Assembly (NCBI RefSeq): GCF_910592395.1 | Contig: NC_088316.1 | Span: forward strand, 16,864,001 to 16,928,000 | Length of the DNA stretch: 64,000 bases | Direction: 5' to 3' | Source: Lineus longissimus | Taxonomy: Eukaryota; Nemertea; Pilidiophora; Heteronemertea; Lineidae | Shown: piece after piece, positions 45,401 through 60,400 of the stretch | Layout of the letters: each line of letters starts with the position of its first letter | How positions within the stretch are numbered: the stretch's first letter is position 1 | Notes under the pieces: generated by a model | Told to the model about the DNA's origin: nothing | Databases searched by the model: none | Seen by the model: the letters and a program-made list of their open reading frames with translations, nothing else | Made by a program: the position numbers and the translations under genes

Positions 45401-48400
45401 CCAAACCATGAATGGAGGATTGCGTATTTGCAGCTTTCATGAAACGGAGCAATTGTTTGCCTCTTTAGAAACTGAGGACAAGAAGGCTGACCCAAAACTT
45501 TCATTACCTACTTCTAGGTCAGATATTCTTTCCGATTTCACGAATGGGCGAACTTTTGATTCTTCACTTCTTAAAAAAACTTCGTTTTGAGGTTAGAGAT
45601 GTTTTATGCAAAGATTTTACGTCAGTTCTCAGAGACGTTCAATACGGTAACTGCATAACAAAGCTTCATAATACATGGAATAAAGGCTTTTGAATGCTTT
45701 ATAGTATGGTTTGTGCTTTTCAAGTAAAGGAATGAACGTTGCTGTGTTATCTGTAGCGATGCATAATCTGTGCACAGTCAATCTGGCTGTATTATTTTTT
45801 GATGGACGATTACCCATGGTAGAAGGCGGGATTGGACTGGGGATAAGAATTGATGCCCCAAATCGGCTGAGTAACCGAAATGTTGGTTTCTTTAGATCTG
45901 CAGATTGTTAGCTCAAAAGTGCACTATTTACTAGGCAATTTTCGGACAAGCACTCAACGTGTACCATCAGATATTGCTAACCGAGAAGAACACTAGCAAC
46001 ACAGAACTGCTCTTCAGTTTGTACAAATACAGTATGTGGTCATTCTGCCCACTGTTCATACAAGCACACGAGCCCTGACATCAGCAAAGGGTTTGCCTGT
46101 CCCTGTGTTTGGGTGACCCGGTTAAATACTTTGACTTTATTTAAAGAACAATATGCCTTTTACCCATTTGAACTTTGCATGTTTATAAACCTAATATGGG
46201 TAAGACCAACGTTTCAGGCGTACGCTTTCTCTGTATTTTTGTTTACCATTTTAGGCCAAACATTTTCGATAGTTTAAAAAAAGCTATATGTCTCCTTTCA
46301 TATATTCAAAACTGACGACTGATACATGTAGATGTCAGGCCGTTTCGCGAGCACCCCTCATCAGTAAATGTGTTCTACACCGACACTAAATGTCTCGTGG
46401 CGCAAAAGTCAGGCAAAAAAGTGGTACACATCTGAACACGAGAGGCGCCATGATCACTTTGTGTAGCCGCAGACCCCTAGTGGGCGACTGGTGAATTGAC
46501 GCGTTGGCAAACAACTCCTCCATGACGCATGGGCCCTTTAGGTGGATCAATAGGCGAAATGACACATCTAACGTTGGCGTAGACACCCACACGCTCAGGA
46601 ATGTCCCAGAGGCACATGGTTTCCTATGCGACCAAAAAGAAGAGCGGACACCTCAAGTAGATGTCCACCATATCTAACGACACTGATTTCGTCACGAATC
46701 GGTCATCTTCTATTAATTCTACCTTTGTAATCAGGACACCTCTCGCTTATCGACCGCGTTTGCGAGCCTAAGCGTTAGGATGGATTTATAACAGAGGTCT
46801 ACTGTATTTCTATGTTACAACCAGGAAGAATTCTTGGCCTATAGCAGGCTTCCTGCTGTGCCGGAAGCCCAGCTGTGACGACTAGAAAAGCTTGGCCTGC
46901 GTACAAAGAGTGTGGTATAGGTAGACGACCCATGCTGTGTCAAATAAAGACAATCTAGGCCTACGTGAACAGGTGTAGTCTAGGGTGGAGACAACCATGT
47001 ACTGGCTGTGTCCTGTCTAACGGCTTCGTCGTCATCCGATTCATCTTCCTCAATACAGGGACGAGACCTGTGCTATACTGCGTGCGGAGTGTAATCCCAG
47101 CAGGAGGACATCGCGAATCCGACTGACAACAAAAAATTAAAATTGGCACCGGAATGCAAAAAATGTTTGCTCTTTTAAGACTTTTAATTGCGGTCAGGAT
47201 CAGGAAATGTTTGACAAATTTAAACACGGTTAAATTCCCTCCCCATATTTGACAATGAAAAATCCCCGCAAAAATGTCCCTACCATTCAGACCTGAAGAA
47301 GTATAGGACATTCCATCTTTCTCTTACCTACTTTGTAAATACTTGAAATGTCTGCTTAGGGCCTTTACTTAGCTACAAATATTGACAGCCATGAAAGTAG
47401 GCCTTACCAACTGATGTTGTGAAATACCCCTTTACAAAATTTCACAAGAAATATAGACAAAACTTTGATAACTGATTCATGCCTTAATCACGAACGCGAG
47501 TTGAATTCATCGTCAGCATCTTGTAATTCCTTTACATATACATCTCTTGATGAGAGATATCGGTTTTTATTTGCGACATCTTTGATTCACGGTTGCATGC
47601 GTCAGGATGAGGAGGCGGGTTATTCATCAGCGATGTTCTGGAGGAATCTTCCTTAATGAGTTATAGTCATTGTGTCAACAAAGCGTAAACAACTGGATTG
47701 ATAATTATTAACCCTTAATACAATATGGTAGGCATATTTCAACGATACCGGGAGGGGTGAGGGGAGGGAACTAGTTAGTAAGTACTACTTTCAAGATGTC
47801 AACCCAAGCTACAATCTATGAAGTCGAACAGTAGAGTATGATAATCTGCAGCCTGTTGTTCCTGTTGTTCCAATCTTAAAATCAAGAATACGTCGCAACA
47901 TGGAGACCCACACGTCCAGGCGAATTGAATAATATTGGTGGATTTGCACATTTGAAATGGAGTCCAGAACATCTGCCTTGACCGGAAATGTGAGGAAGAC
48001 ACATAACCCTGATTTATTGTCCAATTTAAGAATCCTGTTCGACATTAACAATACAATAAATTACCATTTAGTGGAACCAATTTATTATGAAGTGCCAGTG
48101 TCAATATTTATGTGGTAATTTTACAATAAAGATAATAGATGGCTCTGTGTAAATTAGGTTCACGTTAGCGTAACGTCTCGAAACATCTCTATTTCATTAG
48201 AGAGGTTAAAGAGAGGTTAAGAGCAATAACACCAACGTTATAATTCCACAAACTACGCAATAACACGTCATAAAAGTAGGTTGCATTGTAAAAGTTCGAC
48301 AATTTAAATTTCATATTTCAATTCTGTCATTTTTAAAATGTCCCCAAACGGAATAATAACCCTGAGAAATGTCTAGGCCCGAAAAGGGGAGGCCCCGTTT

Positions 48401-51400
48401 CTTTATCAAACTTGAATAGTATTTATTTCACACACACGAATAAATCCACTAATTCCGCTTAAATAATTTTACATCAAAAGGCAGCAAGAACTTTTTCATC
48501 AAGTTATTTTATAATCGCTTTATGTTTTGTTATTCGATAATTTGCCTAGAATTTCCTAATAGTTCTGCACAAGTGCCCAATGCATTCATATATTTGAGAC
48601 ATGACCAATATTAACACACATGAATGGTTGCTTTTGGTCAGTTATTCTTAATAGAGCGACCATAAAGGTCGTAAACATTATCTCGGATGAATATGAAACG
48701 GACTAATGTAGCTAACTCTATCAGGTTCTGGGAAAAACAACATTTCAGAAAAAGCGTGGATTTATCTTGCCAGGGTTCAATTTTATAGGATATAGGATTA
48801 TCGGTTTTTTTTGGTGCAGCTCCGATGGAGGTAAACATAATTTGTAAGTTCACTTGATTTTTTTGCATTTTAAGCATATTCCACAAGCTAAGCCCGACTC
48901 GTTCATACATGCACGTTCTCTGAAATATTGTAGTATAAGATAAAAATATGGGGTTTTTTCGCCGCACTCGGTCAGAGGGGACAAATTTGATTTAAAAAGG
49001 AGGGGACCGTGGGAATGTACCCCAACTGCGAAAAAAAGAAGTTTGCAGGAATCGAACTGCTCCCGGGAAACACGTCACGTTTGCAACATGCTCCTCGTGG
49101 GAGTCTTCAACATTCCACTGCATGAAGAATTAGAATCAATGCCCTATCGATTCACAAGTAATATCGCTTGAAACCAATGAATCCATCATTGTCACAGCCT
49201 AATCAGCCTCCATCAAATTAGGGATAGCGGAAAGAAAGCAATCAGTGCAGGCGGCCTGGCCTGACAGCGGAGGCGTCCGGACTGGCGCCGGCTAACTCCG
49301 GGCGCCCGGAGTCTTCGGCACGCCAGTGGCATCTAAGGCTGGGTAGGTGGGAGCAGATTCTGGCCGACAGGATTACTGCTTCGACAGGAACATCAGAGGC
49401 TTGCTATTTTTGCTTTTTTTGCCATGAAGTTCACTCTTATCGTTCTAAGACTCTCCAACAAGCTTGCTCATACTCTTGCTCCAATGACCATCACCGATGT
49501 GCTACCTCTATTTCCTTTAGCACCAATAGCTAATTTGAGGTTTATGCATTTCCTCTTCAATGGGCTGAGCTCACTCTATTTTCATTTTCTATTCTCATCA
49601 ATAGCAATCTTGACTACAACCACCCCGCTCATTCACCTTGACTATCTTTAATACATTCTCTCTTTTGGTTTTTCAGCCCTCGACAACAGCAATGTTGGCG
49701 TCAAGATACAGATTTTCGAGTTGCTCTCTTCTCTGTGTGTCTACTCACCAGAGGGGTACACGAGAGCGTTGGATGCACTGGAACATTACAAGGTAAGGCT
49801 AAGTTTAAGTCAAGTTATCCTCGGGGATATCAATAGAAAGATGTGAACTCAAAGAAGTATTGACAGTATTCTTTGCTACTCGTAATAGAACAATCGCCAA
49901 TGACACTGACGGGATGTACGTAAACATGTACAGAGAAGTTAGCGGCCGAGATGGAATCCAAAGTTCAGCAGCCTCGTAACAACAATGCCATATCGAATCG
50001 ATCGATACTTCTCGGTGTATCGTGACCGTTCTTTGTTCAAGACGCCCATTGATAAATACCAGGCTGACAACACGAGAAGAATTCAGAAGGTCAACAAATC
50101 AACCTGTGTCATCAGGGATTAAAGTCAAATTAAGTCAAGTCTATGTAAAGATTCTTGACCATGAGTTGTTATGAAGTCAAGTTTAAGTAAAGAATGTCTT
50201 TCAAAATATAGATAAAGCTTCTCATCTTTGATCCACATATGCAATAGGCCTATCTATGATGAAAGGTATTCTTTGTCTGTGTCATTTGATGATTTAAGAA
50301 ATGATTTATGTCACGTTTAAAGGACAAAATCGTGAAGGCAACCCGGAGATCTGAACCATCAAAAGTATGAATGAGTTATTAAGTCAAGTTAAGAGGACAG
50401 AACCGTGAATACACAACCATCGAAACTCGTACTACGTGAATGGCCGTCTCAGTTGACCCACTTTCGGTACAATTTGGAGGTGGTGTCGCGTACAGGATGT
50501 GGTCAGGTCGGGGTCAGGCGGTCAGAATGCGCCAAGCCTGTTGATGTGGGCGATGTCTTTGACGCGTGGCCGACATGTCGCGTCGAAAGACTTTTGGGAC
50601 GTCTCCCAGAACAAAAAGATGACACTGATATACAGCATTTTCATTGCGATTTTCGAAATATTTTCAGCAATAGTAACTTTGACTCCTTCTATATCACAAA
50701 ATTCCATTAACTTCAAGACACAACCACTGCTCGTGATTATAACCAAAATCTTGTTTGTAAATTCGGATCCTTATCTGTTTGTCCACAATCCCATTCACCA
50801 AGTGCACAACAACACGGATGAGTATTGTCTGAAATGTCAAAATACTTCCATGATATATCAACACAGTTATTATTTCAATCATTATAGGTTTTTGACAAGA
50901 CAATCTATTTGTCTCTCTAGGGTCATTCAGGAATCAGTTGGGAAGATTTAAGAATGGACGGGATATTTGAATGGCTTGGAGTTATGAATTAATATTTGAG
51001 ACACATTTGAACCTTAGAGAAGGGTCTTGTTCAGTTGATTCAGTTGAGACATTTGACCTCCCGGCGGGGGAGTCAAGGTTTTGTTTGGCGAAGGCGTTTG
51101 CGCCGGAGCCTTCATTCCTTACCTTGACCTTAATGTTTGAATGTATCACTGTACACTTCTGCGAATGTAATTTCTCGGACGTATCCAAGTCTTGCGCCCT
51201 GAAGAGATGAACCTTTGCTTTTACAAACCACTGCGTTGTGAGTGTAATTGTGGTGTCATTTGATACCGAGGCCATTGGGTACTTGACAATTTGATGATAG
51301 TATACTGATGTCCCCTTTAACATTTATGATATGCGGCGAGGATGGGCGACGGTGTTGACCAAGCAAATAAATTAAAATCAAATCACTTCACTTTTCTTTG

Positions 51401-54400
51401 AATCCATCTTTAATCGGACGGTCAAGGGCCGATGAAATATATATAGAATTAATAAAATACCTAAAATATTCAAATTTGCTTTTCTACTCAATATCAAGTG
51501 CCTAATTTAAAAGTTTACTAACGGAAACCCAAGAATGGGAACCAATCCTTCTGGTCATTTCGGGTACGGTACTTTAAATTCGCCCACAGGATGTGGTTAA
51601 GGTCTTGTATTTTCAAATTGGAAGGAGGCCATTTCAACCAGCTGTCGGCTTATGAGCTATTATACAAGGGCCTATTGCTAGAATTATGTTGTTGAATAAA
51701 ACAGGGCATAAATTAGCTGGCGAAGAGTTTCCGAGAAATCGAAGTAAGTGATGGCGGTCTCATGCAATAATATAGCTGTTACAAGACAATGTGAGTTGAG
51801 ACAAATTCATGGGGACTTTCATTCTTGTTACACCATTTTCAAACACGGGTATCTTTTGCTTCGAGTTTCAAAAAAGCCTTTGAGTGAGTAGTCAAGAATT
51901 CGTCGCCAACCTATATAAGGGGTCCACCTTTTTTTTGTGCTATGACAGTCCAGGTGCGCTAAGTGCTGTGTATAATGATCAACCTCTTCTAATCTCATGT
52001 TGTCCTTGGCAAATTCACCTAAAATGACCTAATATGCCAACAGCCTCTAGGTTTAGTTCAGATGTATACACTTTGGTCAGGTCAGCATGGTTTACATGGT
52101 TCATTAATGGAACTACCATGTTAGGGTGTTAGGTTGGCCAGAGGGTATAGGACACGTGTTTAAATTCGACTATCAGTGCATTAAAGGCATTAAAGTTCCC
52201 CTCGACATAAAAATGAGGTGAGTTGAAGACTGTTGCATATCCAGTGCATTTCCCATACTAATATTGATGTACCAGACGCCAGAATGGCGGATGAGCCGAT
52301 CTGTATCATGCCTGTGATGTCCAGCTTTCTCGACCAACCATTGACCTTCTTGCATCGTCAGGATAACTATTGATATCTATATCATAATATTTTCCATATG
52401 GCGGGCATAACCGATCGTTTCGTTGCTCTGGTGAGAAAATTGGGAACTAAGCTAATGCAACTAATGGTAGCGAGATCGAGGAATGAGGTGGCTGGTTTGT
52501 CGGCCTGCTTCACCGTCTGGTATGCTGATAATTCCGACATTTGAAGTCGGGAGCGGGTAGCCTTCCTGTTTGTTCGACCCTTCATATTTGACTTCCCGAC
52601 CTGACATTTAGGCAGAGAGTCAAAGATTCCGCCCACGACTATGGAATGCGAACTATCATACTGACAAGCAGGTTTGAGAATGAAAGCCAGATCCACAAAG
52701 GAATTCATGTTGACCTGCACTAGAGTTGAGATGTATTAGCATGTAAGTTGTGTCGAGTGGTTGTTGATATCAAACCCTAGAATTCGTGCATATCATGAAG
52801 ATATCAAATTCTTTGGGGTTGGAATCGAGGACGAGTTTCATGATGACAACCAAACAATCGAGGGAAATTTTAAAAAGAATTGTTTACAAAGGGTGGCCGC
52901 GAAAAAGGTTATCCTGGCCATCGATACATCACATGCAGATGACGTCGTCTGGCCACGTGATCTACCAAAGGCAACATGGCGGCGAAAATATTGAAAATCA
53001 CGTGACAAAATTCATATTTCCTTCGACTCGCTTCCGACAAGCTTTTAGTACTTCTAATTTCTACTCAAGTGCATACGACATGCTCTGGAATTGGTGAAAG
53101 CATTAATGGTCCTTTTAGCAATAATAAAATCACTGAAGGCTGATAACTGACGAAAGTGTATTACACCCCTTGAGAGTAGATCATTCAATTCAGTAATTTG
53201 AAACGTGTAGAAAAGCAGTACTCATGACCAATGCCAACACAACGGCAGATTCTTGATTTTGAAAGATAGCCGTTCAGATTTCCTTCCTAAAGTATCTAAT
53301 GTGTATGCCGTAGACATTGGATATATAGTTAAACTATGCCTAAATATTATTGTTGATTCCTAGTTCCTACGTGGGGACAGGGATATAATTGGCTTAAGTC
53401 ACTAAATATAGAAATATTAAGTCGAATATCAAATTGACTTTGCTGTTGTGACGCATGTCGTGGATAAATGAAACATGAAGTAACTCCGCCTTTGTTCACC
53501 TTAGCCAAAGATATGTCAACAAATCCTTGCCTAAGCTAACTCATAACCGTATGGATTATGATATTATACATCAAAAGTAAAGAGCTCTACACAAGGATAA
53601 AGGAAAAGCTCTTACAAAAAGCAGGGAGATGGTGAATTTCATGACAATTGGTGTTTCGGACTTTTTAGTTTCTCAGATTTTTTTGGATTGTTGATACAAA
53701 TATAATTGACGTGTTTGTCGACTTTCTATGCGATTTTGGGTGCCTTGACCAGTAATCTCATTCACAAAGCAAATCATGCAGGACGCTTGGAATTATTTCG
53801 TGACGTGTACATTAATTTTTTCTCCATTCTTTGGTACACCAGATAAATTCTCAACGCACAAAAATGACACCTTCAGACACAGTTTGAAAAGTGTAAAAAG
53901 TGTAAATTAGAATCAAACTATCAAAATATGTGATAATTATGTCATCTAACAAGTTGTAAAAGAGATAGTGTCAGACATGGACATGTTCGTTCTGAAGCTG
54001 TTGGAAATGCAAGTACATGTATCTATAAAGGTTGCCTGGGTCTGCCCTTATGTAAGAGAGGGTGTGAACTCGCTGGAGGTGCTCAGTGGATAAAACTCGA
54101 TGTCCACCATACAAGGTCTCTGAGCGTTGAAAGTCAGGTAGCATCACTTTTGGGGAAAATTTTGCTTCATCATTGAGTTATGATCAAATACTCCTGATTC
54201 ATACGTCATCACTCGATTTCTGATCTTGCCTGTTACTTTGATTGACTGATTATCTAATACCTGCCATGATGGATTTAAAGGATTCTGGCACATTTTGCAA
54301 TAAAAGTGACATTCACGCTGTAAAAATCAGTATGCTTCTAAAAAAGGTAGGTTCCTATCAAAGTTTCTGCATTCTATTTCCTCACTGAGGAAATTACTGT

Positions 54401-57400
54401 CATTAATAGTTAATCTCCGTTGCGTCGCCAAAAGACATACAGCAGAATGATCTAAATTAACTTACTTCAAGCCCCGAATACTGTTTAAACTTCAAGATAG
54501 AAATCTCTCGTATGCTTTCTTTAAAATTAAATTACCATTTCCGAGTAGAAATCTTGAATTGGTAGGCCAACCACGACATTGCCTTAAGAAAACCACAGGC
54601 TTTAATCATAATATAAATGATTTGAATATACTATGTAGTCCAATCATACACCTGTCGGGATCCCGTATATAAAGCTCGGAAAAGCTTTGGTTCGCTATTC
54701 TTTGTGAGCAGTTTGTGACTATCATGGGTATTGGCCTTACCTATTTGGGCCAGTGACCTACCATATTGTCTGCTACTGCTAAGATTGCTAGGAACAAAGC
54801 GGGCCAACTCATCACTGGAAATATTTAGAGTCTTACTCATTTTAGTGATGAAGCGTGATGGTGGCGTCTTAGTAGGAATATCGTCGCATTTACCCACTAA
54901 AACTGCCAGATGGAATACCATATTTGAAGGATGACTGAATATATCGATCTAATGTATTCCTGATATATTTCAAGGATCTTTTTCCTGAAAATACCGAATT
55001 ACAAGTCGTTTTTCAGGCTTTTACATGACATTGGACATTTATAATGACTGAAAATAACGATTTATTCACGCATTTATCGTATTTCTTGGAAGTATTTGCT
55101 GAAAATACAAAATTATTTGTATTTCTTGGATAAACATTAGCACTTATAACTGAAAATACCGAATATGCAATTATGATGTCGTATTACAAGTGCGATTTAG
55201 TGAAATACTGCAAATTTACATGATATGTGAAGGAAAATATGGGAATAATGGAACATAGTCGGAAATTATTCGTGGAAAGATTTGAGGTAAGAATCATCTA
55301 GAGGTCTTGTCCACGTACCTGACTTATCATACTCAGGACTGTGTTAGGCCAGTTGTGCTAACGATTGAGGTCTTCTGCTTGGAGAAATCAGTACATCACA
55401 AATATCATCTACTGAAAATGCACCTAATGAGTTAATACGCTCAAATCACCACTTCAAGATAGTTTATAGTAACTTTAGTTTTGTGCTTGATAATTAGTGT
55501 ACCTGTATGTTTATATGTATTACATTACATTAAAAGGAGTCGGTGTTCAACTTAATGGTAGAACTGATACATCAGCCCGATCAAGAACAATGCTATTTGA
55601 TTACTGTATCCTTCAAATCCTTGCTAAAGTTAGACTATGATCGTTTTTGCCATGGTGATGCCAACGTATTTGTTTCATATGGATTCTTAATGGTCTTTTA
55701 GTGCCCCTATCACAGTTTATGTTCGACTTCCGGTCTGGAAACAGTCGATACAGTCGATAGTCGACAGTCACACCTCTCTATACAATGGGATTTAAAAGAT
55801 AGTGTTTCCAGATGGTGTGTTGTCCTTTTGATAGCTAATGACTTTCTTAGAGATCAAAAGTTAAGATAAAATATCATTTTCGCGGTCGGACCTTTGAAGG
55901 CTTACTATGTTTTAATGGTTTTTTCATCGACATGCTTCCTTGAATAAAAGCACGAATCCAAGTTCGTGGTTACACCTTATGAATGCGCGATTTCATGACT
56001 AAATAAAATGGAATCAAAATCCCCAATCTCCCAAAAATATCCATTGTCGATTTTCAAAGACCTTGTCGGAAATTAAATATATTCAAAAGGAGTTTAAAAC
56101 GCAGGATAAACGAACGTAAAAACTGTATTGAAACCACCTAAGAATCTATGTAAATATAATGGTCTAAATCATTGGACTGTCGGCTTGCCCTTTGACCAAA
56201 AACACCTCACTGGGCTTAATAGTTAATGTTTTTCGTCAATTCAAAAAGTGAAATCGTGTGGCAGACGCAATGCCCAAAAGAGGACTTAAACTAAGTTACA
56301 CTCACAAAGACAGTGCATCAAAAAGCATTGAGAACATTTAATTTCGGTTTATTCTTAAACGTTGGAAATTGACTTTTACACTCTCATAGAAAACACTAAT
56401 ATTTTGGTTACAGATCACCTGAGGTTGTTTTGATACGTGGGGTTCTGTTTTGACATGCGAGCCACTTTTACGGTATACCAAGCGTTCGAACGTTCTTGAC
56501 ATGTATGGGAATGCGCTTGTAGACCGGTCGGTTCAATACCTGTCCCTGGCACTGGCAATGGCGCTGCTTTTACCACTCGACAGTAAGCCCCAAAAGAGCC
56601 AGTGCCAGAGCAAGAGGCAGACGATAGCAGTCAATTGGCTTTCTCATCGAGCTGTCCTGTTTCTTCCTCGATAGGTTACTTCCCTATCCAGTGGGATTGC
56701 CGTTTGAAGAACATGACTTTCTGTCGCGGAAGTGCATTCAATGCATTGCGCATGCACGCAGCATTGAATGTTTCTGTTTCTTGCAGGTCACGAGCATTTC
56801 TTACTCACGGACAGGGTTTCCTCGTTGTGTCCTTGTGCCTTGACATGTTTGAACAAATTCAAAAACTGAGCGTTTTTTTTGGACAAAGCCCCCAAAAGCT
56901 TCTGATAGAAATACTTGTCATCATGACCACCTTGAAACTACCATTAGACCTACATTAAGCATACTCGACTTTTTTCATAGACTCTTTGCTCTCTTGATTC
57001 CGAATTAACTTTTGGAATGCAGGACATGGTATTATAATGTCATTCCAAATTTGCCGAAAAAACACTTTACTCTCTTTTGTGTCTCAACAACTATATATTT
57101 GAAAATTAAAGTGAGTGGCCATTCCGTGAAATAAGCACTTGATGCGTCGTATTTTGTTGTCACACAACGTTATTCATAATGTTATTTCAATTTGGTTATA
57201 GGTTCCGATAATGAGACTCATTCTCTGACAATAATCGTATTGACACATTTAGTATAGCTAATAGACCAATGTCAAGCATTTAGACCAATTTAGTTTCCCG
57301 TCTTTTGAAAAGTGCCCCAAAATTCAAGTGAGGAAAACTGGCGTGAATTCATTCGCTTGGGGCCAAGTATGGTTGGTCGTTTTGCGGTAAGGAATGTTGA

Positions 57401-60400
57401 TGAAAAGTATGTCACAGGAGCATTCTTCCTCAGCTTGCACCTTTCTTTGGCGAATTCCTGAAGTATCTTCAAAATGAGACTCGAACCAGAATGTACATGT
57501 ACGTAGCCTAAGCCAACTACGTTCAATTGGTGCTGTTGAACACGTAACAGGAATGGGAAGTACACTTTTATAACTTTCCCAACATTTAAACTCTTCCTTT
57601 TGGAAGTTCCAAAGGGATTTAAAGAATAACATGAACAATAACAAAACCGTAGTTATAGGCATATACAAGAAATCAGTCAAGAGTTCAAATTCGTCTTTAA
57701 TGATTCATCACCAGTATGATGAGCATGCCCTTAAATCACAGGGCTCCTCTACGGTGGCCCATTAGGGACATCATGTTTTTTTTTAGATTCAAATACGATT
57801 TTTTTTTCTCGAATTTTCTCCACGGAATTAAGTATTTTCTCCGCGGAAATAACATTTATCTCCACGGAAATAACATTTATCTCCACGGAAATAAATACTT
57901 TTCTCCACGGAAATAAATACTTTTCTCCACGGAATTAAGTATTTTCTCCGCGGAAATAACATTTATCTCCACGGAAATAACATTTATCTCCACGGAAATA
58001 AATACTTTTCTCCACGGAAATAAATACTTTTCTCCACGGAATTAAGTATTTTCTCCGCGGAAATAACATTTATCTCCACGGAAATAAATACTTTTCTCCA
58101 CGGAAATAAATACTTTTCTCCACGGAATTAAGTATTTTCTCCGCGGAAATAACATTTATCTCCACGGAAATAAATACTTTTCTCCACGGAAATAAATACT
58201 TTTCTCCACGGAATTAAGTATTTTCTCCGCGGAAATAACATTTATCTCCACGGAAATAAATACTTTTCTCCACGGAAATAAATACTTTTCTCCACGGAAT
58301 TAAGTATTTTCTCCGCGGAAATAACATTTATCTCCACGGAAATAAATACTTTTCTCCACGGAAATAAATACTTTTCTCCACGGAATTAAGTATTTTCTCC
58401 GCGGAAATAACATTTATCTCCACGGAAATAACATTTATCTCCACGGAAATAAATACTTTTCTCCACGGAAATAAATACTTTTCTCCACGGAATTAAGTAT
58501 TTTCTCCGCGGAAATAACATTTATCTCCACGGAAATAAATACTTTTCTCCACGGAAATAAATACTTTTCTCCACGGAATTAAGTATTTTCTCCGCGGAAA
58601 TAAATAATTGATTCCGCTGATATGATTGGTCCTGCATTTTAGAGGACGAGGTCAAGGTGAAACTATTAACCCTTAAACCCCAACCTTGCGGTAGGCTCGG
58701 GAACCAAGCTGTACAGGCGCTGCCCGCTGGAACACGAGGCCGCTTGTCAATCCCGTTTGACATTGTCAGATCTGACTATACGTGTATAGTGTTGGCATGA
58801 AGACTGTGGAAGATGTAAGTAACACGATGATTGTCAGATTTGATACGTTTTGAATCATAAAAATGCAGTTGGTAGCATCTTTGTAGAGTGGCCTAGTATC
58901 AGTGAAGAAAACGGTACGTGGAGACCCACTGCCGATGTTATGTATAGCTAGCTACTGCGCGCGATAGCTAGCTATACATAACATCGGCAGTGGGTCTCCA
59001 CGTACCGTTTTCTTCACTGATACTAGGCCACTCTACAAAGATGCTACCAACTGCATTTTTATGATTCAAAACGTATCAAATCTGACAATCATCGTGTTAC
59101 TTACATCTTCCACAGTCTTCATGCCAACACTATACACGTATAGTCAGATCTGACAATGTCAAACGGGATTGACAAGCGGCCTCGTGTTCCAGCGGGCAGC
59201 GCCTGTACAGCTTGGTTCCCGAGCCTACCGCAAGGTTGGGGTTTAAGGGTTAATAGTTTCACCTTGACCTCGTCCTCTAAAATGCAGGACCAATCATATC
59301 AGCGGAATCAATTATTTATTTCCGCGGAGAAAATACTTAATTCCGTGGAGAAAAGTATTTATTTCCGTGGAGATAAATGTTATTTCCGCGGAGAAAATAC
59401 TTAATTCCGTGGAGAAAAGTATTTATTTCCGTGGAGAAAAGTATTTATTTCCGTGGAGATAAATGTTATTTCCGCGGAGAAAATACTTAATTCCGTGGAG
59501 AAAAGTATTTATTTCCGTGGAGAAAAGTATTTATTTCCGTGGAGATAAATGTTATTTCCGTGGAGATAAATGTTATTTCCGCGGAGAAAATACTTAATTC
59601 CGTGGAGAAAAGTATTTATTTCCGTGGAGAAAAGTATTTATTTCCGTGGAGATAAATGTTATTTCCGTGGAGATAAATGTTATTTCCGCGGAGAAAATAC
59701 TTAATTCCGTGGAGAAAAGTATTTATTTCCGTGGAGAAAAGTATTTATTTCCGTGGAGATAAATGTTATTTCCGCGGAGAAAATACTTAATTCCGTGGAG
59801 AAAAGTATTTATTTCCGTGGAGAAAAGTATTTATTTCCGTGGAGATAAATGTTATTTCCGCGGAGAAAATACTTAATTCCGTGGAGAAAAGTATTTATTT
59901 CCGTGGAGAAAAGTATTTATTTCCGTGGAGATAAATGTTATTTCCGTGGAGATAAATGTTATTTCCGCGGAGAAAATACTTAATTCCGTGGAGAAAAGTA
60001 TTTATTTCCGTGGAGAAAAGTATTTATTTCCGTGGAGATAAATGTTATTTCCGCGGAGAAAATACTTAATTCCGTGGAGAAAAGTATTTATTTCCGTGGA
60101 GAAAAGTATTTATTTCCGTGGAGATAAATGTTATTTCCGCGGAGAAAATACTTAATTCCGTGGAGAAAAGTATTTATTTCCGTGGAGAAAAGTATTTATT
60201 TCCGTGGAGATAAATGTTATTTCCGCGGAGAAAATACTTAATTCCGTGGAGAAAAGTATTTATTTCCGTGGAGAAAAGTATTTATTTCCGTGGAGATAAA
60301 TGTTATTTCCGCGGAGAAAATACTTAATTCCGTGGAGAAAAGTATTTATTTCCGTGGAGAAAAGTATTTATTTCCGTGGAGATAAATGTTATTTCCGTGG

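Larger units (their letters stand above)
30905..49676. other. INF2 intron 1 (18.8 kb); no nested gene recognised
   Basis: The flanking exons join as RKLAT|ALDNSN, continuous in the family, so no coding exon is missing here. Contents: TTGA-type simple repeat (33611-33632), TACA-type simple repeat (38999-39022), a degenerate tandem repeat at 42770-43370 and a tRNA-like relic at 49038-49108. First introns this long often carry enhancers, but nothing specific can be called. Open frames up to about 120 codons occur on both strands without recognisable domains. Confidence 0.7.

Noticed and set aside
56450-56674. Open frame with signal-peptide-like [16 protein letters not shown]
   Set aside because: The hydrophobic stretch is created by the CTGGCACTGGC hairpin arm. 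There is no further coding support.
57716-57916. Open frame with HGNNIYL repeats, copied at 60839-61099 on minus
   Set aside because: This is translation of the element terminus and the 21-bp motif array.
58521-59404. Two identical ~80-codon open frames on opposite strands (58521-58763 minus, 59156-59404 plus)
   Set aside because: They are the same inner-arm sequence of the foldback element read twice. There is no domain, and they run into the tandem array, so they are not independent genes.
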